Part shown: positions 42,265-52,276 of the stretch, piece after piece
How positions within the stretch are numbered: position 1 is the stretch's first letter
How the letters are laid out: the number at the start of each line of letters is the position of its first letter
NCBI RefSeq assembly: GCF_003254625.1
Contig: NZ_QJRJ01000075.1
Coordinates: 62,001-126,000 of the forward strand
Reading direction: 5' to 3'
DNA: 64,000 nt
Source: Flavobacterium ginsenosidimutans
GTDB taxonomy: Bacteria; Bacteroidota; Bacteroidia; Flavobacteriales; Flavobacteriaceae
Program-made: the position numbers and the translations under genes
Notes under the pieces: model-generated
Told to the model about the DNA's origin: nothing
Databases searched by the model: none
Seen by the model: only the letters and a program-made list of their open reading frames with translations

Positions 42265-45200
42265 ATGAAAAAAACTCTACTTTGTTTTCTTTTATTGTTT
42301 ACCAATCTTTTTTTTGCTCAAGTTGCCTCTGTTTCGACTTGTGGCAATGAATCTTTCAATTTAACTATACTTAATGCAGATTTTATTGGCAATTTAAATC
42401 CTGCTCAAACAACTGTTACTTATTTTTTAAGTGAGGCTGATGCATTAAACAATACAAATGCAATTGCAAATCCAACTACTTATATAGGTACAATTGGTAC
42501 AATGAAAATTTATGGAAGAATTGATAATAATGGTATTATTACTACCAATTATTTTAATCTGACTACATTTCCAACGATAGTTGTAAGTGCTTCACACAAA
42601 CCTATTTTATGCAAAGGAGACACGGCATCTTTATCGATAAATGCCTCTGGTGGAAATGGTTCGTATTCATATTCTTTAAATGGAGGTTCTTTTACAAATC
42701 AAGATTATTACCCGAATATTGCTCCAGGCGTTTATAACATAAGAGTTATGGACAATATTTTTGGATGTATGACTTCAATTAGTCATACCATTACTGAGCC
42801 TACAGCTGTAGTTGCTACTTCTGCAATTGTGAATCAAAATGTAATAATTGTTTCAGCTACTGGAGGAACTGGTGCTTATCAATATTCATTAGATGGAATA
42901 AATTATCAATCTAGTAATGTTTTTACAACTGTAGCTCCTGGCAATTATACTGTTAGAGTTCGCGATGCTGAAGGATGTGGCACGGTAGTAAATGCAATTA
43001 TTGCTCCTTATTTAGTTGTTACCGCAGCGCTTACTCAAGAATTATATTGCGCTGGAAATGGTAATAATGCTGTAATAACTGCAAATGCTTCAGGCGGCCA
43101 ATTACCTTATTATTATTCAATAGATAATGGACTTAACTATCAGCCATACAGTACTTTTAACAATCTAAGTGCTGGTACTTACTCAATAATTGTTAAGGAT
43201 GCTTTGAATACGGTTTCGGGTCCAACTTCAGTGACTGTACCTCCGCTTATTGCTGTAACTGGTGTTGCATTGGTTACTGGCGCTACAAGTTGCAGCAGTG
43301 CATCAATTCGTGTTCAGGCAACATCTGGTCAAGGTCCATATCTTTATTCTATTGATAATGGACAAACTTTTACTAATAACAATGTTTTTAGCAATTTGGC
43401 TCCTGGCAATTACGTTTTCCTAATTAAAGACAGCAAAGGTTGTGTTTCAGCCTTTTTATCTAATAATGTACAACCTCCAACACCTCCGTTGGCGATAGCA
43501 GTTACTAACACGCCAATATTATGCTGGGGTGAAAAAACTTCGCTGACAGTCACAGCGACAGGAGGGCAAGCATCTTATCAATATTCAATAAATAATGGTG
43601 CTATAACAAGCAATAATGTATTTAGCGATCTTAAAACAGGAAATTATATCGTTAAGGTTATCGATGCTACAGGCTGTGAAAATACACTTCCGTACACGAT
43701 TACTGAACCAGCAGTTGTAGACGCAGAAATGGTAATTGATGGAAATACTATATCAATTATCGATGCAAAAGGAGGAACTGGATCTTATTTTTATGCAATA
43801 GATAACGGTAATTTTCAAACTAATAATGTTTTTACCAATGTTACTCCTGGATTACATAGAGTGAGAGTAAAGGATTCTAATAATTGCGAACCAGTAAGCT
43901 TTTCAGCTGAAATCGCAAGTCCGCTTACATCTGTAGCTACAATTGCCAAAGAGATCGATTGTATGAGTGATGCAGAAATAGTTGTTACGGCATCTGGGGG
44001 AATAGCTCCATATACTTATTCTAAAAATGGAGTAACTTTTCAGACATCTAATGTTTTTACCAATTTAGTTGCAGGAACTTATTCAATAATTGTAAAAGAT
44101 GCTAATGGCACATTAGCTATTGCAAACAATTTAATCATTTCGCCTACTAGTTATCCAATAATAGTTCTTACAAAAACCAATCTGAGTTGTTTTCAAGCCA
44201 ATGATGGAATCATAACCGCAAGTGTAACTGGCGGAAAAGCTCCATACGTTTATTCAATTGGCAACAGTTATAGTTCAGCTAATACCTTTACAGGTTTAGC
44301 AGCTGGCTTTTATAATGTAACCGTAAAAGATGCAAACGGATGTCTTAGTTCTTTCGCTGTAAATATAGATCAGCCGAATGTTATAGTGCCAACAGTAAGT
44401 ACAACAAACTCAACCTCTATTGCCGATAATGATGGGACAATAACAGTTAATGCGACGGGAGGAGTTCCTCCTTATACCTACGCATTGACAGATGAAAACG
44501 GACTGCCTGCTGTTTTTTTTCAAACTTCAAATATTTTTAATGGTTTAAAATCTGGATTATATGGCGTTCAGGTAAAAGATTCTAATGGATGTTTTACCAC
44601 ACAAACTAATATTTCAATTATTAATAAAACCAACACGCTTTCAGCGGCAGCTACCGTTACTACTCAACCGACATGTAACAATCCTTATGGAACAATTACA
44701 GTCAATGCTACTGGAGGAACTGCACCATATACTTATTCTATTGACAATGGAGCCACTTATAGTGTTTCTAATACTTTTCAAGAATTACCTGGCAATTATT
44801 TGATTAAGGTTAAGGATGCTGAAAATTCTGAAACATCTATAACAATTACTTTAATTGCTCCTGCACCTTTAGTAACAACAGCAGTACTTACAAAAACAAT
44901 AGATTGTCTTAGCAATGGAATAATAACGGTTTTTGCAACGGGAGGACAAGCTCCATATTTATACTCTTTCGATAATGGAAGTACTTACATCAGCAGCAAT
45001 ACTTTTTCTAATGCTCTGGCGGGAGTTTATTCAATAATTGTAAAAGACAGCAATAATTGTATTTCAAATTCAAATAGTTTGGTAGTTGAACCTCTTGCTA
45101 ACTTAAGCGCAACTGCTACAAATACGCCGATATTATGTAGATATGAAAAGGGTTCGATTACAATTATTGCTTCGGGAGGGAAAGCTCCTTATCAATATTC

Positions 45201-47442
45201 GCTAAACAATGATATCTACACAAATAGCAACAAGTTCGACGAAGTTTTATCTGGAAATTATATTATTAAAGTAAAAGATGCAAATGACTGTATTTTCACT
45301 CTACCTTACACAATAGCAGAACCAACGAAAATCAAAGGATATATTACTTTCGAAGGAACAACGGCAACTGTTGTTAATCTAAGTGGCGGAAGCGGTACTT
45401 ACCTTTATTCACTTAACGACGGAGAATTACAGTCTAGCAATGTTTTTACCAACCTTCATGGATCAAATAATATTATATCCGTTTATGATTCTTTTGGCTG
45501 TTTTGGATTTGCTGTTAGTTTCTCTATTCCAGATCCAAATGCCCTAACAGCACAAGCCACTATTATAAAAGCAATAGATTGTACAACTAATAGCGGAACG
45601 ATTTCAATTGCTGCATCAGGAGGTCAGGCTCCATACGAATATTCTATTAATGGTGGAACAACTTACCAATCAAGCAATATTTTTAGCAATTTATCTGCGG
45701 GACTTTATACTGTTTGGGTAAAAGATGCAGCAGGAACTATAGATTACGATAATAGTGTGACCTTAACGACACCGTCTTCAGTAATTGTAGATGTTACTAC
45801 AACCACGACAAACTGTTTCAATGATAATAGCGGATCAATAACTGTAACAGCTACCGGAGGAGAAGCTCCGTATATTTATTCGATAAACAATAGTATATAT
45901 AGTTCCAATAACGTTTTTACTGCTTTGTCTGCTGGACAATATACTATCAATGTAAAAGACGCTCTTGGATGCATTATTTCATCGACAGCGCTAGTAACAC
46001 AGCCAGATCTTTTAGTTATAAATAATACTGCTTCAAATAGCACCAATGTTAATAGTAACGATGGAAAAATAACAGTTACTCCTTCTGGTGGGACTGCTCC
46101 TTATTTATATTCATTGAAAAATGCAAATGGTTCACTAATAATTTCTCCTCAAAGTTCTAACATTTTTGACAATTTATCGATTGGACAATATACTATTGAA
46201 GTGAAGGATGCAAATGGATGTATCACAAGTAAATCTGGAATAACAATCACGTCACAAACGCTTTTTGGCACTCTTATGATTACCCCTATTACTTGTACAG
46301 CCTTAGGGACTATTATTATAAATGCTGCAGGAGGTAAATATCCTCATCAATATTCTTTTGATGGTGGAATTACTTATGGCACTTCGAATATAGCTTCAAA
46401 TTTAAGTGCGGGAACTTATACTATTAAAGTTAAAGATGCTTCAGATGCTACAATTACCCTTTCTGCTTCTTTAGCACCTGTAAGTCCTGTGGTTGTTACA
46501 GCGTCTATCACTTCTCCTGTATATTGTAAAGGAAGTAATAATGCTGCGATACAAGTAATAGCTTCTGGAGGAAAAGCTCCTTACATCTATTCATTAAACG
46601 GAAGCGCTTATCAATCTAACAATAGCTTTTTTAATCTTTCCGCTGGCAACTATGTTGTAACAGTAAAAGATAGTAATAACTGCTCTTCTACTATGATAGT
46701 TACTATAACTGAACCTAATGCATTAGCAGTCACAACAACAGTGCAAAACCAAAATATTACTGTAAATGCCACAGGTGGAAACGGAGGTTATAGATATGCT
46801 ATTTCTCCAAATTTGAATCAGTTTTCATCAAATAATACTTTTTCTAATTTATCGCCAGGTTCGTATAGCATTATTACTTCTGATTTATATGGATGCGTTG
46901 TAATCATAAATGCTGTTGTTGATCCAGTCGCTCCAACAGTAAATGGACAGAGTAATCTGACTGTAGAATTTAAAGAAGGCCAAACTCTAGCAGATTTAAT
47001 TGTTGAAGGAGAAGACATTAAATGGTATAGTACTCCAAATTCTTCTGCAGGAAAAACAAGTAAAACCAATGAAACTCCTTTACCATTAACAACTGTTTTG
47101 GTCAATGGAACTACATATTATGCTTCACAGACTATTAATGGAATCGAAAGTAAAGAACGTCTTGCTGTAACGGCTAAGGTAAACGGTTCTCTTTCTGCTC
47201 CTGATTTTAATTTGGTTTCTTTCCAATTCTATCCTAATCCGGTGAAAGATATTTTAACCATTAAAAATAATTCAATAATCAATGATATTGAAATTATATC
47301 AGTTTCTGGAACATCTGTTTTATTCAAAACAATAAATGATATACATTCTGAAATTGATTTCTCAAATCTTTCGAGTGGTCTTTACCTTTTAAAAGTAAAA
47401 TCTGAAAATCAGCAAAAGACAATAAAATTGATTAAACGATAA
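42265..47442 (+). CDS. SprB-repeat cell-surface protein with type IX sorting domain
   Basis: A 1725-residue exported adhesin-like protein. Signal peptide MKKTLLCFLLLFTNLFFAQ; I count 19 tandem SprB-type repeats of about 75-90 residues with the pattern ATGGxAPYxYS...SNxFxxLxAGxYxxxVKDxxxC. Repeats 9 and 16 carry insertions of about eight residues. Then an Ig-like segment (about 1600-1680) and a type IX secretion sorting domain (FYPNPVKDILTI to KTIKLIKR). SprB itself is a gliding adhesin over 6,000 residues in F. johnsoniae; this is a shorter relative and its partner is unknown. ATG at 42265 chosen over TTG at 42235 by the signal peptide. Confidence 0.92.
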   Translation: MKKTLLCFLLLFTNLFFAQVASVSTCGNESFNLTILNADFIGNLNPAQTTVTYFLSEADALNNTNAIANPTTYIGTIGTMKIYGRIDNNGIITTNYFNLTTFPTIVVSASHKPILCKGDTASLSINASGGNGSYSYSLNGGSFTNQDYYPNIAPGVYNIRVMDNIFGCMTSISHTITEPTAVVATSAIVNQNVIIVSATGGTGAYQYSLDGINYQSSNVFTTVAPGNYTVRVRDAEGCGTVVNAIIAPYLVVTAALTQELYCAGNGNNAVITANASGGQLPYYYSIDNGLNYQPYSTFNNLSAGTYSIIVKDALNTVSGPTSVTVPPLIAVTGVALVTGATSCSSASIRVQATSGQGPYLYSIDNGQTFTNNNVFSNLAPGNYVFLIKDSKGCVSAFLSNNVQPPTPPLAIAVTNTPILCWGEKTSLTVTATGGQASYQYSINNGAITSNNVFSDLKTGNYIVKVIDATGCENTLPYTITEPAVVDAEMVIDGNTISIIDAKGGTGSYFYAIDNGNFQTNNVFTNVTPGLHRVRVKDSNNCEPVSFSAEIASPLTSVATIAKEIDCMSDAEIVVTASGGIAPYTYSKNGVTFQTSNVFTNLVAGTYSIIVKDANGTLAIANNLIISPTSYPIIVLTKTNLSCFQANDGIITASVTGGKAPYVYSIGNSYSSANTFTGLAAGFYNVTVKDANGCLSSFAVNIDQPNVIVPTVSTTNSTSIADNDGTITVNATGGVPPYTYALTDENGLPAVFFQTSNIFNGLKSGLYGVQVKDSNGCFTTQTNISIINKTNTLSAAATVTTQPTCNNPYGTITVNATGGTAPYTYSIDNGATYSVSNTFQELPGNYLIKVKDAENSETSITITLIAPAPLVTTAVLTKTIDCLSNGIITVFATGGQAPYLYSFDNGSTYISSNTFSNALAGVYSIIVKDSNNCISNSNSLVVEPLANLSATATNTPILCRYEKGSITIIASGGKAPYQYSLNNDIYTNSNKFDEVLSGNYIIKVKDANDCIFTLPYTIAEPTKIKGYITFEGTTATVVNLSGGSGTYLYSLNDGELQSSNVFTNLHGSNNIISVYDSFGCFGFAVSFSIPDPNALTAQATIIKAIDCTTNSGTISIAASGGQAPYEYSINGGTTYQSSNIFSNLSAGLYTVWVKDAAGTIDYDNSVTLTTPSSVIVDVTTTTTNCFNDNSGSITVTATGGEAPYIYSINNSIYSSNNVFTALSAGQYTINVKDALGCIISSTALVTQPDLLVINNTASNSTNVNSNDGKITVTPSGGTAPYLYSLKNANGSLIISPQSSNIFDNLSIGQYTIEVKDANGCITSKSGITITSQTLFGTLMITPITCTALGTIIINAAGGKYPHQYSFDGGITYGTSNIASNLSAGTYTIKVKDASDATITLSASLAPVSPVVVTASITSPVYCKGSNNAAIQVIASGGKAPYIYSLNGSAYQSNNSFFNLSAGNYVVTVKDSNNCSSTMIVTITEPNALAVTTTVQNQNITVNATGGNGGYRYAISPNLNQFSSNNTFSNLSPGSYSIITSDLYGCVVIINAVVDPVAPTVNGQSNLTVEFKEGQTLADLIVEGEDIKWYSTPNSSAGKTSKTNETPLPLTTVLVNGTTYYASQTINGIESKERLAVTAKVNGSLSAPDFNLVSFQFYPNPVKDILTIKNNSIINDIEIISVSGTSVLFKTINDIHSEIDFSNLSSGLYLLKVKSENQQKTIKLIKR

Positions 47443-47456
47443 TTTTTCAAATGCAA

Positions 47457-47492
47457 TAAAAAAGCCTTCATCTAAACAATGAAGGCTTTTTT
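47457..47492. terminator. Bidirectional terminator
   Basis: Stem GCCTTCAT (47464-47471) and ATGAAGGC (47479-47486) flanked by an A-run and TTTTTT, between the convergent SprB-repeat and MFS genes. Confidence 0.88.
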
Positions 47493-47493
47493 A

Positions 47494-48744
47494 TTATTCT
47501 ATTTCTTGCCGATTAATTTCTGTTTTTGAAACGGCATGTTTTTTCAACGAAAAATAAGCTACAACTGTACTCAATAACATTAAAAATCCACCCAAAATAA
47601 AAGGCGCTCCAGCAAATTTAAAAGGCGCATCGTTATGAGTAAAAAAGTAAAATGTATTGGCCATCATTGGGGGACCAATAATAGAAGAAGCACTCATTAA
47701 ACTGGTCAAAGTTCCCTGAATTTCTCCTTGTTCACTCGGAGCAACTTTACTTGCAACAACTGACTGCAAAGCTGGTCCTGCAATTCCGCCAAGGCAATAC
47801 GGAATTAAAAACACAAACATCATCCAGCTTTCGGTTGCAAAAGCAAACAACAGCATTCCAATTGTATATAAAGCTAAACCAATATAAATACTTTTCTCAT
47901 TTCCGATTTTCGGATTGATGTAACGAACCAATCCTCCTTGTACAACTCCAACCAATAAACCGATTATTCCTAATGAAATTCCGATCATTCTTTCGTCCCA
48001 TTTGAATTGGTAAATCGTAAAGAAACTCCAGTTGCTTTGTACGGCATGAGAACCTACATACAAAAGAAATATTGCTGCAATTAAACCAATTAAAGTTGGA
48101 TGTTTTTTTAATCCTAAAATCGCTCCAATTGGATTGGCACGTCTCCAGTCAAAAGGTCTGCGGTTTTCTTTTTTAAGCGATTCTGGTAAAATGAAAAATC
48201 CGTACAGAAAGTTTACCATACATAAAATGGCTGCTGCATAAAAAGGAACTCGAGATCCATATTGACCTAAAAGTCCGCCAATAACTGGTCCGATGATGAA
48301 TCCTAATCCGAAAGCTGCACCGACTAATCCGAAGTTTTTAGCTCTGTTTTCTGCAGTACTGACATCGGCAATGTATGCAGAAGCTGTAGTAATACTTGCT
48401 CCGGTAACTCCAGCAATAATCCTTCCGATAAAAAGCCAAATAATCGTTGGTGAAAATGCCAATAAAAGATAATCTAACGAAAATCCGAAAAGGGAAATTA
48501 AAATAATTGGTCTTCTTCCAAATTTATCACTTAAATTTCCAATTACAGGAGCAAAAACGAATTGAGTTATCGCATACGCGAAAGTTAACCAGCCACCTAT
48601 TTTTGCGGCTTCACTAATGTCTCCATGAATCAATTCTTCGATCAATTTTGGAATCACAGGAATGATAATTCCCCATCCTGTAATGTCAATTAACATGGTT
48701 ATGAAAATAAAACCAATCGCGGCAGACTTATCTTTTTGTAGCAT
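47494..48744 (-). CDS. Tet-type MFS drug efflux transporter
   Basis: A 416-residue, 12-helix proton antiporter of the TCR/Tet group. Start set at MLQKDKSAAIGF (48744), since the 42 residues upstream in frame show no conservation pattern. Motif A GNLSDKFGRRPIIL is complete, as is FGLVGAAFGLGFIIGPVIGG (motif C). The close family resemblance to TetA does not prove tetracycline export; chromosomal homologs in Bacteroidota have varied substrates. Confidence 0.87.
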   Translation of the reverse strand: MLQKDKSAAIGFIFITMLIDITGWGIIIPVIPKLIEELIHGDISEAAKIGGWLTFAYAITQFVFAPVIGNLSDKFGRRPIILISLFGFSLDYLLLAFSPTIIWLFIGRIIAGVTGASITTASAYIADVSTAENRAKNFGLVGAAFGLGFIIGPVIGGLLGQYGSRVPFYAAAILCMVNFLYGFFILPESLKKENRRPFDWRRANPIGAILGLKKHPTLIGLIAAIFLLYVGSHAVQSNWSFFTIYQFKWDERMIGISLGIIGLLVGVVQGGLVRYINPKIGNEKSIYIGLALYTIGMLLFAFATESWMMFVFLIPYCLGGIAGPALQSVVASKVAPSEQGEIQGTLTSLMSASSIIGPPMMANTFYFFTHNDAPFKFAGAPFILGGFLMLLSTVVAYFSLKKHAVSKTEINRQEIE

Positions 48745-48852
48745 AATATGTTTTGTAAGGTGATGCAAATAAACAGATTTTTCAATTAACAATAAAAAAT
48801 CCCAAATTCCAATTTGAAGAACTTCGAATTGGAAATTAAAACTGATATATTT

Positions 48853-48917
48853 TTTCACGCAGATACACACAGATCTTTTCTAATTAATCTGCCAAAATCT
48901 GTAAAATCTGCGTGAAA
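48853..48917. repeat. Inverted repeat TTTCACGCAGAT
   Basis: Perfect 12-base arms TTTCACGCAGAT (48853-48864) and ATCTGCGTGAAA (48906-48917), with extra ATCTG/CAGAT words inside. Located upstream of the Tet-type MFS gene. Its vocabulary is like the element at 2216-2306. Confidence 0.6.
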
Positions 48918-48936
48918 TATTTTTAGACTGAATTAA

Positions 48937-48976
48937 AAAAATCCCAAATTCCAATTTAAAGGAACTTGGGATTTTT
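48937..48976. terminator. Terminator downstream of RND operon
   Basis: Arms AAAAATCCCAA (48937-48947) and TTGGGATTTTT (48966-48976), perfect over 11 bases, with T-runs on both strands. Closes the minus-strand efflux operon. Confidence 0.65.
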
Positions 48977-49029
48977 CATTTTGAAATTCCAATTTCGGAC
49001 TTTGGAATTTCTATCAAAAATTAAAACTA

Positions 49030-52000
49030 TTAATGAGTATGTTTTGGATTAAAACCGTCTTCGCTTAATTCAGTTGGCGTATAATCGGCAACCATTTCAG
49101 CTTCGTAATCGATTTTTTCTCCTTTAGAGAATTTATGAATTAATTTCTCCATAATATTATAAATTACAGGAACCACAATCAAGGTTAGGAATAAAGAAGA
49201 AATCAAACCTCCAATAATTACCCAAGCCAATCCGTTTTTCCACTCAGCTCCAGCTCCAGATGCCAATGCAATTGGGAACATACCAAATACCATCGCAATT
49301 GTTGTCATCAAGATCGGACGTAAACGTGCGTGGTTGGCTTGAATTAAAGCCGTTCTAATAGATTCTCCCGCTGCTCTTCTTTGGTTCGTATAATCGACAA
49401 GCATGATCGCATTCTTACATACCAGACCAATCAACATGATAATACCTAAAATGGTAAAGATATTTAACGAGTTGTTTGTTAATGCAAGAGCTAACATCGC
49501 TCCAATAAACGAAAGTGGAATTGCAAACAATACTACGAATGGATGCGCGAAACTGTCGTACAAACTCACCATTACAAGATAAACCAAAATAATAGCGGCT
49601 AATAAAGCGATTCCTAAAGTACCAAAACCTTCTGATTGGTTTTCTTGATCTCCACCCCAGATATAGTTTACACCTGCAGGTTTTTTCAATTTATCTAATT
49701 TCACTTGCCATTGCTGTACAATTGTTCCAGATGGAACCCCAACGTTTTGTCCTTTTACGGTTACAGACGCAGATTTATCTCTACGCTCTAACTGGCTAGG
49801 TCCAGAACCTTCTGTAATATCAGCAAATTGTGATAATTTAATTTGTTGTCCAGCTGTGTTTACGAAAATCAAATTACTAACGTCAGCAATACTTTTTCTG
49901 TCAAAAGCATTGTATCTAATGTTGATATCGTATTCGTATTCACCAGCTCTATATTTACCGTCTGTATTTCCACTAAAAGCAGTTTGCATGGTTAAACCAA
50001 CTGTCTGAAGTGTTAATCCTAAAGCAGCCATTTTATCACGGTCTACTTTTACGTTAATTTCAGGGTTTCCGTCTTCAACCGTTAATTTGATCTCAGTTGT
50101 TCCAGGAATTGTACGTAATTCAGCTTCAGCCTGTTTTGCAAAAGCCATTGCTGCTTCTGTTGAAGGACCAGTAACAATTAATCCTAAAGTTGCATCTTCG
50201 GCTGTACCTAAGATACCTACAGGAACTGTTTTTACTTTTGCTCCAACTAAAACTTTCTCCAATTTACGTTTGATTTTTGCTGCGTAAACATTCGCATCAT
50301 CTGTACGATCTTTTTGTTCGATCATTTTTACGTCAATCTCAGCTTTATAAGCAGTAGCTTGAGACGCTCCAAAACCTTCAGAAGTTTGTCCAACCGTTGT
50401 AATTTGGCTGTGAACATATTCCTGAGATTTCAAATAAGCCTCAGCTTTTTGAGTCATAAAGTTTGTTTGTTCTAACGAAGCATCTTTTGGCATTTCGATT
50501 TGAACTAAGAACTCTCCACTATCAGAAGAAGCAAAGAACTCTCCTCCGATGAAACCTCCACCCATTAATCCAACTGTTGAAGCGAAGAATAAAATAATTA
50601 CTACTACAAAAGTTTTAATATAATGATCTAAACACCAAGTTAATAAATGAGAAACCCAGTCCGTAAAACGTGTTAAATAGCTTTCGAAACCAAGGATTAT
50701 TCTTCCGAATAAATTCTTTCCTTCAATGTGCTCTAATTTTCCAAAACGAGAAGACAACCAAGGAATAATAGTAAACGAAGCTAAAAGAGATAACATCGTT
50801 GATATAATTACCGTAACACAGAATTGCGTAATAATATTAGAAACCAATCCAGAACTCATCGCGATAGGCAAGAATACAACCACAATTACTAAAGTAATAG
50901 AAGTTACGGTTCCACCAATTTCAGCTGTTCCATCATACGATGCACGAATTCGGCTTTTACCCATTTCCATGTGCCTGTAAATATTCTCAAGTACCACGAT
51001 CGCGTCATCGACCAGAATACCTACAACCAAAGATAATCCTAATAAACTCATTAAGTTTAAGGTATATCCCATTAAATAAATTCCGATGAAAGTTGCAATT
51101 AACGATGCCGGAATAGAAACCATTACGATCAACGAGTTTCTAATACTATGTAAGAAGAACAACATTACAAAAGCAACCAAAACAACCGCAATTAATAAAT
51201 CGTGTACAACAGAATCTGCTGCTTCTAAAGTAAAGATTGTACTATCTTTTGCTACTTCTAATTTTAACTGATTTACTTTATAATCTTTTTCTAGAGTTGC
51301 AATTGTTTTTAATAATTGCTCACTTACCGCAACCGCATTGGCGTCAGACTGTTTGATAATCTGTAATACAATGGCACTTTTTTGATCTACACGAGAAATC
51401 TTTTCAGCAATTTTCTGTGTATCCTGAACGTCAGCAATTTCACCTAAACGAATTTGAATTCCGTTTTGAGAAGAAACCACTAAGTTTCTTAATTCTTCAA
51501 CACTTTTATATTTACCCGCTAAACGAATTAATATTTTTTGGTTACGAGTTTGAATGTTACCTGTTGGGAAATCTAAGTTAGAACTTAAAATAGTTTGCTG
51601 GACTTGAGGAACTGAAAGTCCGTAACCTTGCATTTTTACAGCATCAAGATTGACCTGAATCTCACGCTCAGAACCACCAATAATATTTACCTGAGCAACA
51701 CCTTGTACACGAGATAAAATAGGAGCAATTTTTTTGTCAATTAAGTCATAAAATTCAGCTTCATCCATTTTTCCGTTGGCACCAAGCGTCATAATTGGTA
51801 AATCACTCAGCGAGAACTTAGTCAAAGCTGGCGTTTTTACGTCGTCTGGCAAATCACTAATAATGGCGTTGATTTTACGCTGCGCATCATTTAAAGAGAA
51901 ATCGACTTTTGCATTTGATGTCAATGTAATCGAAACAATAGATAAACTTTCGTATGATTTCGAATCAATTTTCTTGACATTTTCTAAGGAAGCAATCGCA

Positions 52001-52206
52001 TCCTCAATTTTCTTTGTAACTGTATTTTCTACCTCACTTGGAGAAGCTCCAGGATAAATCGTAGAAATTGTAATAACGTTTTGTTCAAATTTCGGGATCA
52101 GCTCATAGCCTAATTGGCTGTAACTGAACAATCCACCAAGAGTCAGAATTGTAAACAATACAATTACCAACGACGGACGTTTTATGGATATTTCGGCTAA
52201 TTTCAT
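49030..52206 (-). CDS. RND efflux pump inner-membrane permease
   Basis: HAE-1-type proton-driven exporter of 1058 residues with the internal twofold repeat: helix 1, a large periplasmic loop, helices 2-7, a second loop, helices 8-12. Signs: YPGASPSEVENTVTKKIE after helix 1, GILVDDAIVVLENI with the proton-relay Asp pair in helix 4, and LIGLVCKNAIMLVDYTNQ late in the protein. Works with the adaptor and TolC-type gene upstream. Drug or lipid substrates are unknown. Confidence 0.95.
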   Translation of the reverse strand: MKLAEISIKRPSLVIVLFTILTLGGLFSYSQLGYELIPKFEQNVITISTIYPGASPSEVENTVTKKIEDAIASLENVKKIDSKSYESLSIVSITLTSNAKVDFSLNDAQRKINAIISDLPDDVKTPALTKFSLSDLPIMTLGANGKMDEAEFYDLIDKKIAPILSRVQGVAQVNIIGGSEREIQVNLDAVKMQGYGLSVPQVQQTILSSNLDFPTGNIQTRNQKILIRLAGKYKSVEELRNLVVSSQNGIQIRLGEIADVQDTQKIAEKISRVDQKSAIVLQIIKQSDANAVAVSEQLLKTIATLEKDYKVNQLKLEVAKDSTIFTLEAADSVVHDLLIAVVLVAFVMLFFLHSIRNSLIVMVSIPASLIATFIGIYLMGYTLNLMSLLGLSLVVGILVDDAIVVLENIYRHMEMGKSRIRASYDGTAEIGGTVTSITLVIVVVFLPIAMSSGLVSNIITQFCVTVIISTMLSLLASFTIIPWLSSRFGKLEHIEGKNLFGRIILGFESYLTRFTDWVSHLLTWCLDHYIKTFVVVIILFFASTVGLMGGGFIGGEFFASSDSGEFLVQIEMPKDASLEQTNFMTQKAEAYLKSQEYVHSQITTVGQTSEGFGASQATAYKAEIDVKMIEQKDRTDDANVYAAKIKRKLEKVLVGAKVKTVPVGILGTAEDATLGLIVTGPSTEAAMAFAKQAEAELRTIPGTTEIKLTVEDGNPEINVKVDRDKMAALGLTLQTVGLTMQTAFSGNTDGKYRAGEYEYDINIRYNAFDRKSIADVSNLIFVNTAGQQIKLSQFADITEGSGPSQLERRDKSASVTVKGQNVGVPSGTIVQQWQVKLDKLKKPAGVNYIWGGDQENQSEGFGTLGIALLAAIILVYLVMVSLYDSFAHPFVVLFAIPLSFIGAMLALALTNNSLNIFTILGIIMLIGLVCKNAIMLVDYTNQRRAAGESIRTALIQANHARLRPILMTTIAMVFGMFPIALASGAGAEWKNGLAWVIIGGLISSLFLTLIVVPVIYNIMEKLIHKFSKGEKIDYEAEMVADYTPTELSEDGFNPKHTH

Positions 52207-52276
52207 ATTTGTTGCTTTAGGCTTTAGGCTTTAGGCAATAAGCTTATGCTTACAGCCTATAGCTTAATGCTTTAAA

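Noticed and set aside
47494..48744. Tetracycline resistance gene
   Set aside because: Family match only; no mobile context and chromosomal homologs are common, so resistance is not claimed.
48745..48870. N-terminal extension of the Tet-type MFS protein
   Set aside because: The 42 extra residues cross intergenic repeat-like sequence and precede a normal MFS N-terminus; the ATG at 48744 is preferred.
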